Shown here piece after piece: positions 1 through 15,083 of a DNA stretch of 64,000 bases. The notes under the pieces are model-generated. The model was not told the origin of the DNA. It saw only the letters and a list, made by a program, of their open reading frames with translations, and made no database searches. The stretch lies in the NCBI GenBank assembly GCA_947650285.1, contig CANTFL010000483.1:124001-188000 (forward strand). Direction: 5' to 3'. This stretch comes from Hyaloperonospora brassicae. Taxonomy: Eukaryota > Oomycota > Peronosporomycetes > Peronosporales > Peronosporaceae. Made by a program: the position numbers and the translations under genes. Each line of letters starts with the position of its first letter. The first letter of the stretch is position 1.

Positions 1-110
1 ATCAGTCGAGGCCGGCTCATCAAAATGCGTAAACATGATCGACCAAATATAGCGCCCGATTACTTTCAGGTTTGCGACAAAGATCGCAGACCGTACATCG
101 TAGCACGAGA
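1..110. repeat. Short repeat remnant shared with the start of the element A 5' LTR
   Basis: About 70 bp here resembles 14,776-14,860. Both carry TCAAAATGCG, then CATGATC, then CCAAATATAGC, followed by a looser match. This could be the edge of another decayed LTR that begins left of the window. The characteristic LTR core seen at 15,000-15,220 is not found downstream, so only this fragment is supported. Confidence 0.3.
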
Positions 111-3100
111 AAGGGTGCCTTCACCTTTCCTGCACTGCCGGCGGCAGCATCATGCTAAGCACTGCTGATACTTCGCCGGAGAGGTATACCGTGATCGTGC
201 AGGGTGGTTTCCTGTCGGTTAGACCGGAGAAACAGGAATCAGTTGGGAAGGGAGATGAAGCTACACCCATGCGCACTGGCGTTAACGAGGACGAAACCGG
301 TAGAGACGGTCCGGACCTCGTACTTAAGTCAGGAGCTGAGCGAATTTCGTACCCGGCTACGGTCGGCAGGTGCGGTGAGCACCAGATTCCGGCGATATTC
401 GCCTATCTGATTTCAGCGATTTTTGGCTGATCGAGGTCTGTCGAGTTTCTTAGACCGAAACTTGTCAACCTTAACCAATAAGGACTTGTCGAAAGTCGCC
501 GACTGAAACATCGGTATTGATAGTCAATCGGTACTGAACAAGTTTTGCCGACCGGAATGCAAAGAAAAATCGCCGACCTAACGCCTCTAATGTAACCGTC
601 CAGGGCCTGAACTCTGTTCGATCACCGGCTTCGATGAATTGAACAGCCTGGAATCAAAACTGACTTCGTCCGCCGGGAATCACTATGCAGACAAAATGTG
701 GAGGCCGGCACGTGCGGCCGATCCGGCTCCGTTGCTATAGGGTCGGGTGTGTCGCAGGACCTTAAGCGGGTACTGAGTCGAAAAGCCACTTATACATAGG
801 TGGAAAAGGCGGGCAATGATCTGCGTCCGATGGTTCCCCTCTAAATGGATGATATGGCAGCATGGATGATGGGGGGTAATCATACTTCAGTCTCCACCCT
901 GCTTCTTGGTCTGCACGCATCCGCGAGCTACGCGGGTTGCGATGATTGATGTTTAGCCTACCTGAAAGAAAAGAAAATTTCTCTTGTCACTCCGATTTCG
1001 CGCATATCTCAGTGCTTTGCAGAGAATACGTTGCTGCTCCAGCTCTTTGACGCAGTGTGGGGCAAATGGAGCCCGACGTCATGGACGGGAATTAATCAGA
1101 ATGCCAAGCGAATTAGGAACGACGCCTACAGGAAACGCGTAACTTTCTTCCTGTCAGATCAAACCACTGCTGCGAGTAGACTAGCCATAACGATTATGTT
1201 CCGCGTCAGGCGATTTCAATTGTTTTAATCGTCTACAATAGAGAGCGACGCAATTTCTGCTACATTGCTGCCAGCTTAGTCAACCGGTTGACGCCTGCTG
1301 CACTATCAAGTCATAATTTTAGTCGATGACTTGGCGAGGAATATAATGCAAGATATTTTGGCGTCCAGGTTGAGTCAAGTAAATTTACATCCGTGAATAT
1401 TATGTGATTACACGGCTCAGAATTGTATATTTTTACCGTTTTGTGGCGGTGTGAAATACGGTAAACTGTCCGGAACAACATTAACTTGTTACACATATTG
1501 AAAAATGCGACAGGATGATCGTCCGAAACCATTTAGAACACATTAAACAGGTTCCTAGTTTTAAACTATACTCGCCTTATCACTCGAGTGCCAATTGCGG
1601 CGGGCGCAAAGGCGTTTTGAAGATATACCATCACCGCGAGTTCACCTATATGCTATTGCTTCGCATTAATTCATATTGTTTTATCTTATTTACTTGAATG
1701 TTGTCGGTCTCCTGCAGCATGTCGCTGGACTGGCAAACGCTTTATCGGCGACCACGGCGAAATTATAAGCGGAAGGGGACGAGAATTCTCAATTGAGTCC
1801 CATCTCGAAAGCGCTTTCTCGTGCTGATCAATCGAGCGGCCCTATCGCATCTCCTCTCTCTGGAGGCTAGGCCGCTCGTGTCGGAGCTACTCGCGGCAGC
1901 GGTCCGTCGACAAACGATTGGTTCGATCATAGCGCAAGCAAAAACAAAACAGGTTATGCGTCCCTTGTTGGTGTCGTCCGTATCAGCGACGGGACCTGGT
2001 ATGAAACCACCCAAGCGGACGCAGCCAAACAAAATTTACGATTTACGAAAGTTGCCTCTTACCAGTTTGACGGATACGGCCCAGATGATATATACATATC
2101 CCATGCCGCAAAAACAACCATCTACCTCATCCGACTAACGCCTCGGGTCTTCCTGAAGGTATTTTGGCAATAACTCAATTTGCGCCACCGCCCTTCGCTA
2201 ATTTGAAGGTGAACAATCAGCACACGCAAGCTATTTGTAATATCGACCAACTACTTCGCGGTGATCAAGAGATCGCTGAAGAATCTCCAACCCCTGCCTC
2301 GGGGTTCGAATCGTTGCTTCTCACTAAGAAACTAAAGGAGAAGTCGCTTGAGGCGACGGATTTACAAGTATTGTTTGCACAAAAAAGAAGTCAAGGAACT
2401 TGCTGGCGCAGCCGTATTGTAGCAGCACGCGGCAGACGCCATTAATCAACGCTCATTCGAAGCCTATGCTCATAAACTCAAAGATGCTATTGCTACTAAG
2501 TCCTAGAGTAAAGGTGACCCTACTTCTCTTAATATGGACAGTCGGGGAAATTGCGGAGGTTAAAATACATCAAATATACCGCTATAGCGTTTGCAAACCG
2601 AGCGAACCCAGATGCGACGACCGTAGCGAAAAGTCCTTAAATCTTGACACTCCAATTCGATAGTTTTTCCGAAGCAGAAGACGATGACAGATCTCAAGAT
2701 TCCACGAGGTGAAATACCGGGTCAGTCGTTGCCGGATGCGATGGAAAAACGAAGCAGAAAACGGTATTTGTCCATATTTTACCGCTTAATGGCTACTTTT
2801 ATTATCTTAAACGGGGTATCACAAGTGGTCCACCAGCGCCACAACCTCGTATAAGACCGTTAGCGGCGGATTGTCGTTATCCGAGCCCGTCGTTCCTGCC
2901 TTAGATGGGCTTCTTGGAATTGGATAGGTAGCCGTAACAAGATCTTGATATTACGATGTTAGATAACTCGGCGACGTTTAAAAACATTATGTAAAGTGTG
3001 GCAGCATTACACCGCAACACAACTTGACGATTTTTTGTAATTGAATAGAGATCCCGTATAATAGTTGGGTGTGTGAAATACAGTTAATGGTGTTCCTTTC

Positions 3101-6100
3101 CTCGAAAGTTTCGATCGGGTGCTTCAAGCGCAATAATATGTTTGGGGGTGCCTATCACAACTGGAGGGAGAAAACTGAGATTAAAATTTCGAGCTATGTC
3201 GATGCTGCTACTTTTATCGTGCAAGTAAGTCTACAGTAACGTCTTTTACCACTGATCTCGATGATTTCGCTCACGTTTCAGGTTTTGAGACAAATCGAAC
3301 AAAACCGATGGTCATTAAGATGTACTCTCGCGGTTCAGCGCGACCTGTGAGCGCATGTGGTCTTAGGATGCAGGCCCTCGACGACTCTTTCAAGTATCTT
3401 GGTGCTAAGTAAGGACAGTAGAATACGGTGGCCCATGAAAAAAATAATTAAATTTAGGATCTCTGGAGCCGACTTGTCTTAGCACTGGAGAAGGATCGTA
3501 CAGTAGAACAACGTGCTTAGATCGCCAGTGCTATCACTGTTCTCAAAAATCCCGTTCATAATCCGGCCTTGTTGGCCTAATCCAGTAGTGGTTACCCCCG
3601 TGCACAGCTTATTTATTGACTTTGTATCGGGCGTCCCTGATGTAAATTGTCTAGGTTCTTGGTCCTTCCCGATGTATCTACTTCTAGGCTAGCAGAGGAG
3701 ACTAGCGGTGCCTTGTATTTGGACGGAGTTAATGATTATGGAGGCAACAACAGTTGGACAATCGACAGCTACTATTTTCTCGAGAAACTTTTTTATTGGT
3801 AATTTGTTTGGTTTCGAACGAGTTAAGTCAGACTTACATCACGCCGTGTCGGTCAAAAGGCAAGCATTCTCATTATCGAGCGATGTTCAAGTTATTCGGG
3901 TATAGAATGGTTGAGATGTCTGCAGCGCAACAGATCCGCTAAGGTGCAGTCAAGGAGGGCTGTAGACGCGGAGTTTTAATCAGAACTCGAGCTGCAGTCG
4001 CCTAGAATGACGACGGTAGTGTCACAATAGATGTTCAACTGGTGTCAAGTGACGGACTGCGCGGCGGACTGCGAGGTAAAGTAGCGATGTAGGGGAGATT
4101 GAATCACCGGTGACTTGTCCACGTCACGCTCAAAAATATGTCGTGGTAGCGAGATAGCCATAATACGGTATATACCTTGAACGGATCCGACTTTGCCCCA
4201 GGTTAATATTACCTTGGTGAGACAATTTATTGAAGGGACCTAAAAGTGGCATTATCTTTGTTCTATCCCACTCGGTGGATTGCGGACCAGGCTAAAGCGA
4301 AGACATACTTTTAATTTCTTCTTTATCGCCCGTTTGTACAATTTATAACCCTAGTACATCGGGCGCTGGAACCCGAATTATCAAATACGTATACAACGAA
4401 GAATCCACCAATTATTTGACTGGCTTTATACTAGTGAAATTACATTGCTCCAGCATAACGATACATGATTGATATGTGTAATGCGACCAGTCTCGTCGAT
4501 CGTGGCATGCGTTATAGACGCTTCAGCAGTTATCGGGACTCCTGGTCACTTTCTTGCGCATCCTGCCTTTACGCGCGCTGTCCACTTGTGGGCTGGACGT
4601 CGACGCTGGAAACCACAAGGAAGAAAATTAAAACCGGTTAAATATCGGCGGCGCTGCACCGAATAAACAAGGCTAATATCTGAAAGATTGAAAATTAGGC
4701 CTTTCCGTCATATCGGAAGGTAATCTAATCCAACGTGGGAATAAATTCGACGAATACAATCCTAATTTTATACCAGTTATCAAATGCTTATTCGTTTGAA
4801 GAGTAGAAGTATCCTGCTCTAGAATCGGGCAAAGCCAAATCTGTCGTGTGTTTCGTCTCTGCGTGTGCGAATTTTGGTCCGGTCCCAGCAAGCCATTTCT
4901 ATTGATCACGCCCTTGCTCGCGTCGACATAGATGTTTTTAGCTGAATCAGTGTAAATGGCTTGATTATATCCACCAGGATGACTTGCATGTCTGCGTGTC
5001 GTGGCCAGACCTCCCGAGGGATCCGCAAAACATCTGGGATGTTATAAGGCATTCTATGAACACAGAAGCTAATTTAAATAAAAAATTTAGGCTGCGGACT
5101 AACCGGCAGCTCGAGACTTGTGGCGGTTTGTCGTATTGATGACGCCTGAAGCCATCTGGATCGAGCGCCTTCGTCCCGTGGAAAACTCGTCTCCATCACA
5201 GGAGGTGCGAACGGCCAGTGTCAATATTATATTTAGTCTATCGTTTAGAAATTTTTGAGGATCAAATTACGACCCCAACGTTTAGGAAGACGGGCAACGA
5301 TTTATCCAGGTGCTGTCTTCTTGAGCGGGTACTTCCATTTGCAACCACAACAATTCTACGGTGCAAACACGGTCTGGTAAAATATGCACCGGTACGCTTT
5401 AACTCAAATTTTTTGATGGGGGATCCCGGGAAAATATTGGTGGAGGTGGAGATAGATCTAATATTGACCAACTACACATTCCGACGCACGCCGCATGTGT
5501 GTTTTGGGTATCGAAAATGTCTTAAGTTCTGAAGGTTCCCATCGAAAATAATGCTAAATCCGTGGGGCTCGTCCACGGTCCAAGTCAATCAAAGACCAGC
5601 GACTACTCACCCTTCTATGTAATCGGGGATAGTACGATTGCGCTTTCTCAACTCCGAAGACGCCACCCACTACGTAAGAAGCAATTTATGCGTTTTATCA
5701 CGGACGGAGAGGCAAGTAACGATATTATTGTCTCCAGCTGAAAAATAATGTAACGCACCAACAACCAAAAATCGAATTTAATGCTAAAAATAGCTAATAA
5801 TGCAGGAGCTTTGGTGCAAGCGCACGCTACTTCTAACCCAAATTTATTCCTGGAGGCTAAGAGATTCTTTAATGCTGATGTCAATAATTGGATTGAGATT
5901 TCTCAGGTTGAACAACATGCTATACAGGTCCTTGTACCGACAACGAGGAATCGGATCATTTCAAGACATGAGTCTACGCGCGAGCGCTCTGCTGCCCAAT
6001 TTTTAGTGCCACCTCGGATATAGAGTATTTTTCGCTACGGTAACTCTGTTGCTGTGTGATAAGATATAGCAGGCTGTACGCGTGCTGTAAAATAATCCAC

Positions 6101-7000
6101 CTTAGCACGCACAGTAGCGCCTAACTTCTTATCAAACTAAAATTGGGACTTCGCGAGCGTCAGAATTCGTATCCCACGCATTAGGAAAAGCTCATTATAT
6201 TCCACGCTGGATAAGATTTGTAAAAGATCAAACTCAAACATTGCTGGGTAGCTCGCCTTATAAATTTGACCGAGCCTGACCCAGATATCGCACCTTCATC
6301 TGCATCGTCTCTTGAATACGGTCATTTCCGATAAACATACAATATAATATGTCCAAAATAAATATATTGGGCTGGACAATGTCTACTTAGCAATTTGGAA
6401 GCATTTTTCGGTGGCACTTTTGTAGAAAGAGCGTCTTAATAATGGGTACGGAGGTATGTATCAGATCTGACGTAGGTCGCTCCAATGCACCATCCTGTAA
6501 TACGTGTGTCAATTTATGTCCATGGCATCGTACACGTTGGCTCGCGTTATCATACCTAATAAGTAGAGTAACCTTGCAGCAAGCTGATTTCGCGACTAAT
6601 AGCAGGCCTTCCAGCGAAAGGTGCCTGTCCATATTTGTGTATATCGTGTTATATTGTGTATAAAGTTATGATGGTAAACCATGAACGCGACCAACGACCC
6701 GGTCACACCTTCGCCTTGATATTTGACACATAAGAAACATGGCGAAAATTATTCGTAATGGATCGTAAGGTACCGGCCGTATTCGTCAAGACAAGCTATT
6801 GGTGTTTTAAGTTTTTCTCGCCATGTGTGTCTTCAGCGTATACTGAAGATGATCTTTTAAGTTGAAGTGGAAGAGCAAACAATAGAATGTGGCAGAACTG
6901 CGCTAATTGTCGAGTCTTATATAATGAAGTGAAGGAGAAGATTTAGTTTTAAGTTTAAAGCGCACCCTTATATATCTGATTTAAATTTTGGTGATCGCAT
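111..7000. other. No recognisable gene; decayed sequence
   Basis: All six frames are broken by frequent stops and the longest open frames are about 100 codons. The first kilobase is clearly richer in G+C than what follows, as expected if it derives from decayed transposon sequence. The frames at 1,821-2,138 and 2,164-2,445 (+) lie close together, and the second holds a lysine/glutamate-rich stretch (LTKKLKEKSLEATDLQVLF) that could be a fragment of a coding exon. I do not recognise either. No RNA gene or simple-sequence array was seen. Confidence 0.5.
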
Positions 7001-10000
7001 CTCCAAGCTTTTATTATCCGTGAATCTAGCAAATAAGTTTGTACTGCAATCGATCTCGTGAAGAAGCTATGACTGCTTCAACAATGATGCACACACTACT
7101 CATTTCGAGTCGACATTGCCTTGGCACACCTCGTATGTCCTCAATTTCAAAGATGTATGCCTGTAAAAGCAACCGTGACCTTCGCGTTGATGATGTTATC
7201 GCCATTACGAGTCTAAGATTAAAAATGGCGATTTCCACATGCATGAAACATTTGATTTTTAAACTCACTTAATTAGCGATACCGCCTCTGGAAATCTTAT
7301 CCGCCAATTCATTAACTTTTGCAGCTTATTTTCACATTATTTTATTTTATTTCGGATCTACACTGCACCTAACCAATTTTTAGTGACATAAATAATTGAG
7401 GTACTTCCACCTTTTACACAACATATTCAGGAAGAAAGTCACGGGTCATTAATATTTTAGTTCAAGCACATCAAATATCCGCGACCTTATTCCTGTATGA
7501 CGACTGAGCTATTACAGTTGGGAACATCGTACTCATATTCATCGTCATGCAGGGTACTGCGAGTGAACTAGGCAAGATCGACCCCATTGGTAATGATACT
7601 ATAGTCCATGGTAATCGTTTCCGGGGCAATTGTCGGTACGGAGTTTATTATCATAGATAAATGCATTAATATAATTATTGGCGTATGTAATAGATGCACA
7701 ATTTGATGATGAAACTACTGTACGGATTCAAACACCACATAGGCTTCCATTTGTAGAAATTTGGTGTAACAAATTCGGTTGTTAAGAATGGACACGCTTT
7801 TTATCCAGCTACTATAATCGTTCCAGTTTTTTTTAAGCTTGTTTGAATTCATACATAACAGGAAATTATCAAGACTCTATTTAAGAATATAAAGGTCCAA
7901 TTTTAAAATATCATATCGCATTTCGGTCACTACAATTTACACTTTGTTATAATATATTACAAATGAAGGTGTTTTAAAAGAAATTTTAAGCAATGTTCTC
8001 TTTTCGCAATCATTGACACAGATTTGAGGAATCATAATACCATTCAGACATTGAAATGAAACTTGGCGAGGAATTTAACCCTCTCTGCGTCGTAAACGTA
8101 TATAAATTTTAAACAATGTCGCCCAGTTGATGCTTAATGTTAAAGCATGTTCAATCCTTAAATTCTAGTTTCTAAAGGTTATACGTAATACTCTGGAATG
8201 AAGACATCCTTTTGCGCAGATCTGTTACAGCCTGACTACAGTCGTTTTAATTGCTGATAATTTACGCTTGAGTTTGTAAAGACATTTCCTTTTCAGTATG
8301 GTATGAAACGAAAGGGCAAATATCTGCCCCCTAATACCAAAAGTTAATCGTATACGTATATTATATAAGCATTAAAGCCAAAGTACGTGGACAATGTTGC
8401 ATCGTAAGATCGTACGCTGCAAATATGCTGGTCTACGCTATTTGTTAAATGAGTCGTCTCTTGTAAATAAGGTCGAGGACCATATATAGCGTTGGCGATA
8501 ATAAGTGCATTTATATTGAAAAGGTTAAGAGGGATATGCTCTTCCGATTGAGGTCTAGAATTCTATCCCTAAGACAAAGAAAAGGAATGAAAGTCCAAAA
8601 GTATGGCACGATTTTTGTATATCATCAGCGGGTAACGCTTGCCGCACCCTTACTCAACAGTAAATCTAAAGAAGGGGCTCTTAATCTCGATACTTCTCTT
8701 CACGCTGCATTTCGCATATTGAACTCGCAAATAGTACAGATCTTGCATGTTATGATCTGCTTTATCAGTCATACTGCGTCTGCCGGTATTGCTTATTTAC
8801 CCTCCTACGTAAGTATATATCATCGGACTTAAACAAACTTTAAGACCACTCATTGATGCCAGCGGATCGACTAGCTTCTTGAAGGGGTCAAAGTGACCTA
8901 TGTACAGACGTTCTTCGTTCTGTCTATAACAAGATTTAATTATCTTGTGATCATCACCAACCTTTGAGTGGGTCGTAGAAGTAGCTGAAGGCGTATTTTA
9001 ATTTAATATATATTAGACTAGATGACTGGAATGGGGTTAATATATCCGTGAGCAAGCATTATGAGTACATAAAAGAGTAATAAATTTAAATCCATGGATC
9101 TTAGCATAACTTATCTTGACGAGGATGGTTGTTAACAAGTTTCTAAACAACAATGTGATTACGTCCGATGACTTTGTTGCAGCATTACCGATCATCTGCG
9201 TTCAGTCTGTCGGTTAACCAAACAGTGCTATTCACCCATGAGCCGAATGCCCTCCTAAAATATGGAAGTCAGGTATGTTGCGCGCCAACGTCAACCTTCA
9301 GTAAGCGTTAATCAATCTACTGAAAAAGAGAGCCGGGGGTTGTGCCTTATGCAAAAAGCCGACCGTTCGTACCTTACAAAAGCATATCAAAAAAATTCAA
9401 ACCAGGATTCCTTTTAGTACACGCGACTTATAAAGAGCTAATATATCCTGCACGCAATCGAACTATTTTCAATTTTAAAACAGCTATGATTGACGTCGTT
9501 CTATGGATAAATTATTGCTATATAAGAATATGAAAATACCAAAGTAAAAGGGTCATTCCGTTTTCTGGAAACATATACACCTGTCAATGTCACAAAAGCT
9601 TTAAATGATAAAAGCGCTTCGATTTATATATTATTTTATGATAGACCTCAACATGATGCAAAATTTGTATAATAGGTAATATGTTATAAATGCTACGAGC
9701 CCGTAGATAATACGGGATCCAATACCTTCGGCACAAGCCGTATGATTTTACTGAAGCATTTATTGATGATGTACGTAACGTATATTGTGTTCTGCAACAA
9801 ACATTAGTTAATATATCTTAATCAACAGATGAGTCATATCTTTTATTGATCACGGAGTAATGAAATAGATGCTCATCGATTGTGAGTTTCGTCCATGGAA
9901 TTTGCCTGTGGTAACTATCTCGAATATAAACTCCTTTTTTATGAAACGTATCAAAAAGCTTGCATTTTGAACCAAGCACCCGATCAATTTTAAACACAGC

Positions 10001-13000
10001 GGACCATCTGCATTCCTATGGTCAAATCGAGGGACAATAGCTATATCTTAATACGTAACGAAAAACATATGAATATACACCAGAGCGTTGTAAGTGCCTG
10101 CATCAGTCCTTGAATATGCAATTCACCACGACGTACATGCTTCTTAGGATTCTAGTTCCATTCATTTGAACGACCTCACTCACGCTCTTATTCCTCAACA
10201 CTACCACTACTTAATTTTTTGATGATATACTGCTGACAGACTGGTCGGTATCGGCTTGATTAATGTATAAATAGAGGCTATCGCGTTTTTATCATTAAAA
10301 GATTTATACTATCTAAGACGTGTGCACAATGCGATAGAATATGGTCACGATAAACAAAGAGAATAAAATGTATGGATATCCATATAGGCTGTGCTGAACT
10401 CAATGTGACCGGAGACTGCGAGTTTATTCAACTTAAATTAAGCCGTTCATATAATTTTTTTGTCCGCAGTTTTACAGATGGAATTAAACTTGACTGTATC
10501 AGTGCGTTTACATCTGTAGGGTTTGTGACACGGCCATTTATATGACCGTGATCTCCCACGCAAACTGTACACATACCTCTTGTCTTATGTTGGCTAAAAT
10601 AATCGTATCGGCAACAGAAATATATATTTATGTTTGATAGGTAGCGCTTCAAATCCTAGCAATCACATAAGAATAATGAGATTGACCTTACTTCAGAGTT
10701 CGATTGACGTCCTATAATTACGATATGCAAGCTTTGCTCACGCTCTCAAACACGTTCAACTAAAATCGTCAAGAGCTACACGTTATACAAATAAGATACA
10801 TGTGACGTGTAAGCCTCTAACCCTACAACTACATGAGCAAGCAAATGCCCATTTGGTGTTGCGAGACCCCCAAAGGACGTCATATTGGCGTTTAATGACG
10901 ATCTTAAATAATGAATATACGATAATTTTAGTCTGGAAACGAATGGATGATATCGACGTCCTACCGTTGCAATATGGTTGACCTTACACCGTTGCTTTAT
11001 GAACACCGGGTGCACGCTTAGCTTTTGCACAAGATGGTTTGTACAAAGACAAGCTAGGGTAACAGGCGTAGATTGGTGTGTAATTTACATATATATGTAT
11101 TCTCCTCCAGCCTAATTTATATCAATATTGAAGCGCGTGGTACAGGACATGTAGCGTCAAATCACTATATCGGTATGAGTCGGCCTGTAGTCGACCGTTT
11201 GGCAGCGTTGTGGCGAAGATGTTTTTCAAACCAACATCTTCGATGTAACAACGATTTCTTAGTGGTGTTATTTTTTGCGAATTTCGCACATGCTGTAATA
11301 ATTGGGTAAAATACGGCTAGTAGCCGATTCCCTCTTCCTATGGATATGAGATAATATTGAGTGATTTCATGGACTATATTCATTAATCAATCTGCTTGGT
11401 CAGACTTGTACAGTATTGTCTATCGCCGCAATTGCTAGTATCTGAAAGCGCTTGCGTCGAAAGTAAGAGTCACCTGCTTTGCTTAGCGTCATTGGCGCAG
11501 ACTTCGAAACTCATCTTGTCTATAGGGTCCTGCAAACTGCAAACCATGGTCGGACTAAAGGAGTATAAGAAACGGATATTATATCGCCTGTCTATTTATA
11601 ATGCAAATAACTGTGCCCGGGATCCATATTTTAGTGAAATAAGCTTTAGCTAATTTTAACGGGTCGGTGGTAGATACGCCCTGGCTTCACTTTAAATTAG
11701 GCTTTTACTGACGACAATGTGAGAACGTGTCTTTTTAATTAACGTACACTGTAAGCTAGGAGAAGACTTAAGATTAGACAGCTACAGATTATAATAAGGA
11801 AATTGTAAATATATGTAAGTCCTTGAATATCTTGTCACCCTGGGGATAAAAGCGTAAGTACAAAACCAAATGGTACTTTAATATAATTAGGACCGAAAAG
11901 TACGTGGATCGTTACCCGCGGTAGACGATACTGCTAGATAAAGTCAACGAAGACAAATATAAGTGATCTATCAATATTTTTCTTGACGTAATCATTATTT
12001 TTATAGAACGTTATTATAGCTGATAGTGTATTGTAATATATGCACCCCGTTTCATTCTCCCATATTTAACAAAATACACACGATATCATTCTCATTTTCG
12101 TGGGCTTATTTATAGAATCTTTGGTTAGATTGTTTAGTTAGGTCCGATCAACCTATTTCCAACTCGCAATACATGCGGATCAACATCTGCAACGCGTAGA
12201 GAAAGCCGCATAACAGTCAACTGCTCGTGCTAATACGGCCGAAGATTCGTCTTTTGCTGCCTATTCATTCTATATATTAGCATTTATTACTGCAGGTGCT
12301 AATATAATTGCTTGAATCGCAAATGATAAACCCTACCTAGAACGTATTTTCTCTATAGTCCGATGCTAAGTCCAATTGATTTAGGATTTTAAGCCGACCG
12401 GGTCATCTGTGGCGTCTAAGTCTAAGTCCTCACCGAAGAAGGATAAACAAGACGACTGATGAGCTGCAACGTTATCTGTTCAGCTCTGATGGTGAGTCTG
12501 GTATTTTATTATAAACGCCTGCATCTGATTTATCGCAATCGCGAAATTACGAAAAGTGCTCGAGCGACCGTGGTTCTAATGTCCGTGATTTCATATTTTA
12601 TATAAAACACGTGCAGAAAAAAGCTCTTGTCGTGCACCGAGCCTCTATCAACATGCTGTAATTTTCTTTGATCGGATTCTTAAAAGCTGGTCTGGCGCCA
12701 CAAGCGAATACCATCGATGCCTACATTCGATTCGTAATTTAGCTAGAAATTAACATAAGCTCGAGCAACTTCACGTTTAAATAAAGATTTATCACGGCTG
12801 TTTATAAACAAACCAAGAACCTAGTCATCGGGCGAAAACTTTATAAACTCCATTTGCTTAAATTATGTGAATCAGCTTAACTTAAAAAAGCTGGTCGACG
12901 AGCGAGCACAATAAGGAGGCATGAACAACTGAGAGATTTTGTTTGTCGGGCCATCTTGCTTTACTATGGATAAACCGTTCGATTTATGGTTAGAATAACG

Positions 13001-14740
13001 ATCATAGAAGAGATCCATTTCGCTTTCTCGCTTTACTCGACGCTTTGTGGGATTCATGCCACGATCACTCATAAAATATTGAAACTTAAAAAAATACTTT
13101 AACACCGTTGCCAAATTGATAGATCATCGAATAAAATATGTTAATAAAATTGCAATAGCACTTAAACACATTCAATTACCTGCGAGAGTAGGTATCGTTA
13201 AGGCACTGATATTTTAATCTTGATATTGCGAATACTAGTCATAAATTAAAACTTACTTTCCGAGAGCAATCTTTATCGTGCTAGAGTTTTTCTGAAAACT
13301 GATCATTTCCTACAGACTAAAAAGATGGTGTTTCATCATGTGCATAAGGATCTTTTTACCTTGTGTTCCCATCATTATGGCGGTTTTCACACCTCTTGTA
13401 ATTGTCTTGGTGGTGAAGGAACAGGTGCTTAATAATAAATAGAGACCAATCAAGTAGAAATTTTTTATAGATCAGCATGGTTCTTGAGCATAGACCCGGT
13501 ATATGTTATTCTGAGCGATCGAAGACTTTATTTAGTAATGTTGCTATGCTGTATCAGATTATTATATCACTTTTATGCCGCATCGCGATCTTGCGCCTTA
13601 TCCTTTTGATGTGATTTCGTCTGATATCTCATCTGGTTTCCTTGAGAGCTCCTGATCCCTGAACACGTTACCGATGTTTTTTTATAATAGTATGCATGCA
13701 TCCTTTACGTCAAGCGGACAGATCGACAATTCGAGTGGAATTTTACACAGAATAAATTTGCAGGTTCAAACATTACATTTGTAGGGCGTTTGTCTCAAAA
13801 TTTGCATCAAACATATATATGAAAATATTTGCCAAAAGTAGTATTGTACTTGGATCAAAATGGTGGCAGTAACATAAAACAACAGGAATTTGTATTATAA
13901 ACATATTTAATCAATCAATGTATCCACAATCTTGACATTCAAAACGTGCAATATAATAGCGAATCTAATATTGAGATTAATAAACCGACGTGTGCATGCA
14001 TAGATGTCGGGATTGGCTAAACGACTTGCAAGTAAGCCACACAAAATGGAATTCCTATAGCAAAAAATATAAAATTTCTTTCATTCGCGCTATGTTGTGG
14101 AATTCATAAAATTTCGTCCGACTTCATTATACCGAGAAGAAGTAGTGTCTGGAGATTTGACACCGATCATTACACGGTAGGTGCACAACGCTAATTAGCT
14201 TAAGCACCCGTATCGTCATTTGTGATATGAATAACTCTTGTTTGCCATTATAATGCTACGATAGACTTTCTGGTGTACCTTGAAATAGCTCTTCTTGTGA
14301 ACATGGACATCGCATATTTCTAAATTGATGCAGACAACAATTCGATCACAGCACATATACAAGATTCACCGACACTAATGCGAACCTGTACTAATGATCG
14401 AACAAAAATTTTAGGTCAGGCAATTTTCAGTGAATTAAAGACAGTTCTGCTGGGCGAAAAAGAAAAAAGTATAGGAATATATATATTTTAATGAAATTTA
14501 TTAAAATGTAGCTAGATGCCCCACGTAATTATTGTAGCGTTTGTATACACTAAGCACCTAGTTGGTCGTGCGGCATGTTATAGGTTTGCAGCGGTATGAT
14601 TGCATCGAAGACGGCAGCTATCTTTATTTTCCTCATATGACTGCGCCACATACCTAATATGACTACATAGAGACTTATAATTTCAGCAACAGTGACAGGC
14701 AGCAAACACGGCTTCTTCTCTTGCAATGATGACCAACTCA
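7001..14740. other. AT-rich stretch without recognisable features
   Basis: The sequence is AT-rich, with stop codons in every frame and no open frame longer than about 100 codons. I see no transposon motif, tandem array or RNA gene. A perfect 10-bp hairpin at 11,214-11,242 is within what chance would give. This is probably very old, fully decayed repeat or intergenic DNA. Confidence 0.5.
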
Positions 14741-15083
14741 ATTATTACTCGTCTTTAGCGGTCATGCCTAGTAACAGCTTCAAAATGCGCATATCATGAT
14801 CATACCAAATATAGCTATTGCCGTATAATTTAGATGCCAGTAGTCGCAAAACGATTACAAGATAATGCCATCTTTTAGCCGGGCTTAAAGAGCACGGTTT
14901 GCCAGTGTCGGATAAGTTTTAAAGGATTTTAATTGGACAATACGTTCTGGAATGGGCGGGTGGCTCGCGGTTAAGCACTTATAAATCAGAGATCGTAATT
15001 TAGTTTATGAGAAAAACAGGAAATATGGTTAGCTTCAGGTTGGTTACGTAATCACAGGCGGATATCATCACATGCCGTTGTCT

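Noticed and set aside
2280..2330. GGTTCGAATCG, resembling the B box of a tRNA gene
   Set aside because: The bases on either side do not form a T-arm stem, and no acceptor or anticodon arm could be drawn.
1821..2445. Two adjacent + strand open frames of 105 and 93 codons as a gene
   Set aside because: No recognisable motif, no clear start context or splice structure, and frames of this size are expected by chance here. Mentioned only as weak.
11214..11242. Perfect 10-bp hairpin CGAAGATGTT/AACATCTTCG
   Set aside because: Roughly one such hairpin is expected by chance in 64 kb when loops up to about 10 bases are allowed, and nothing nearby gives it a role.
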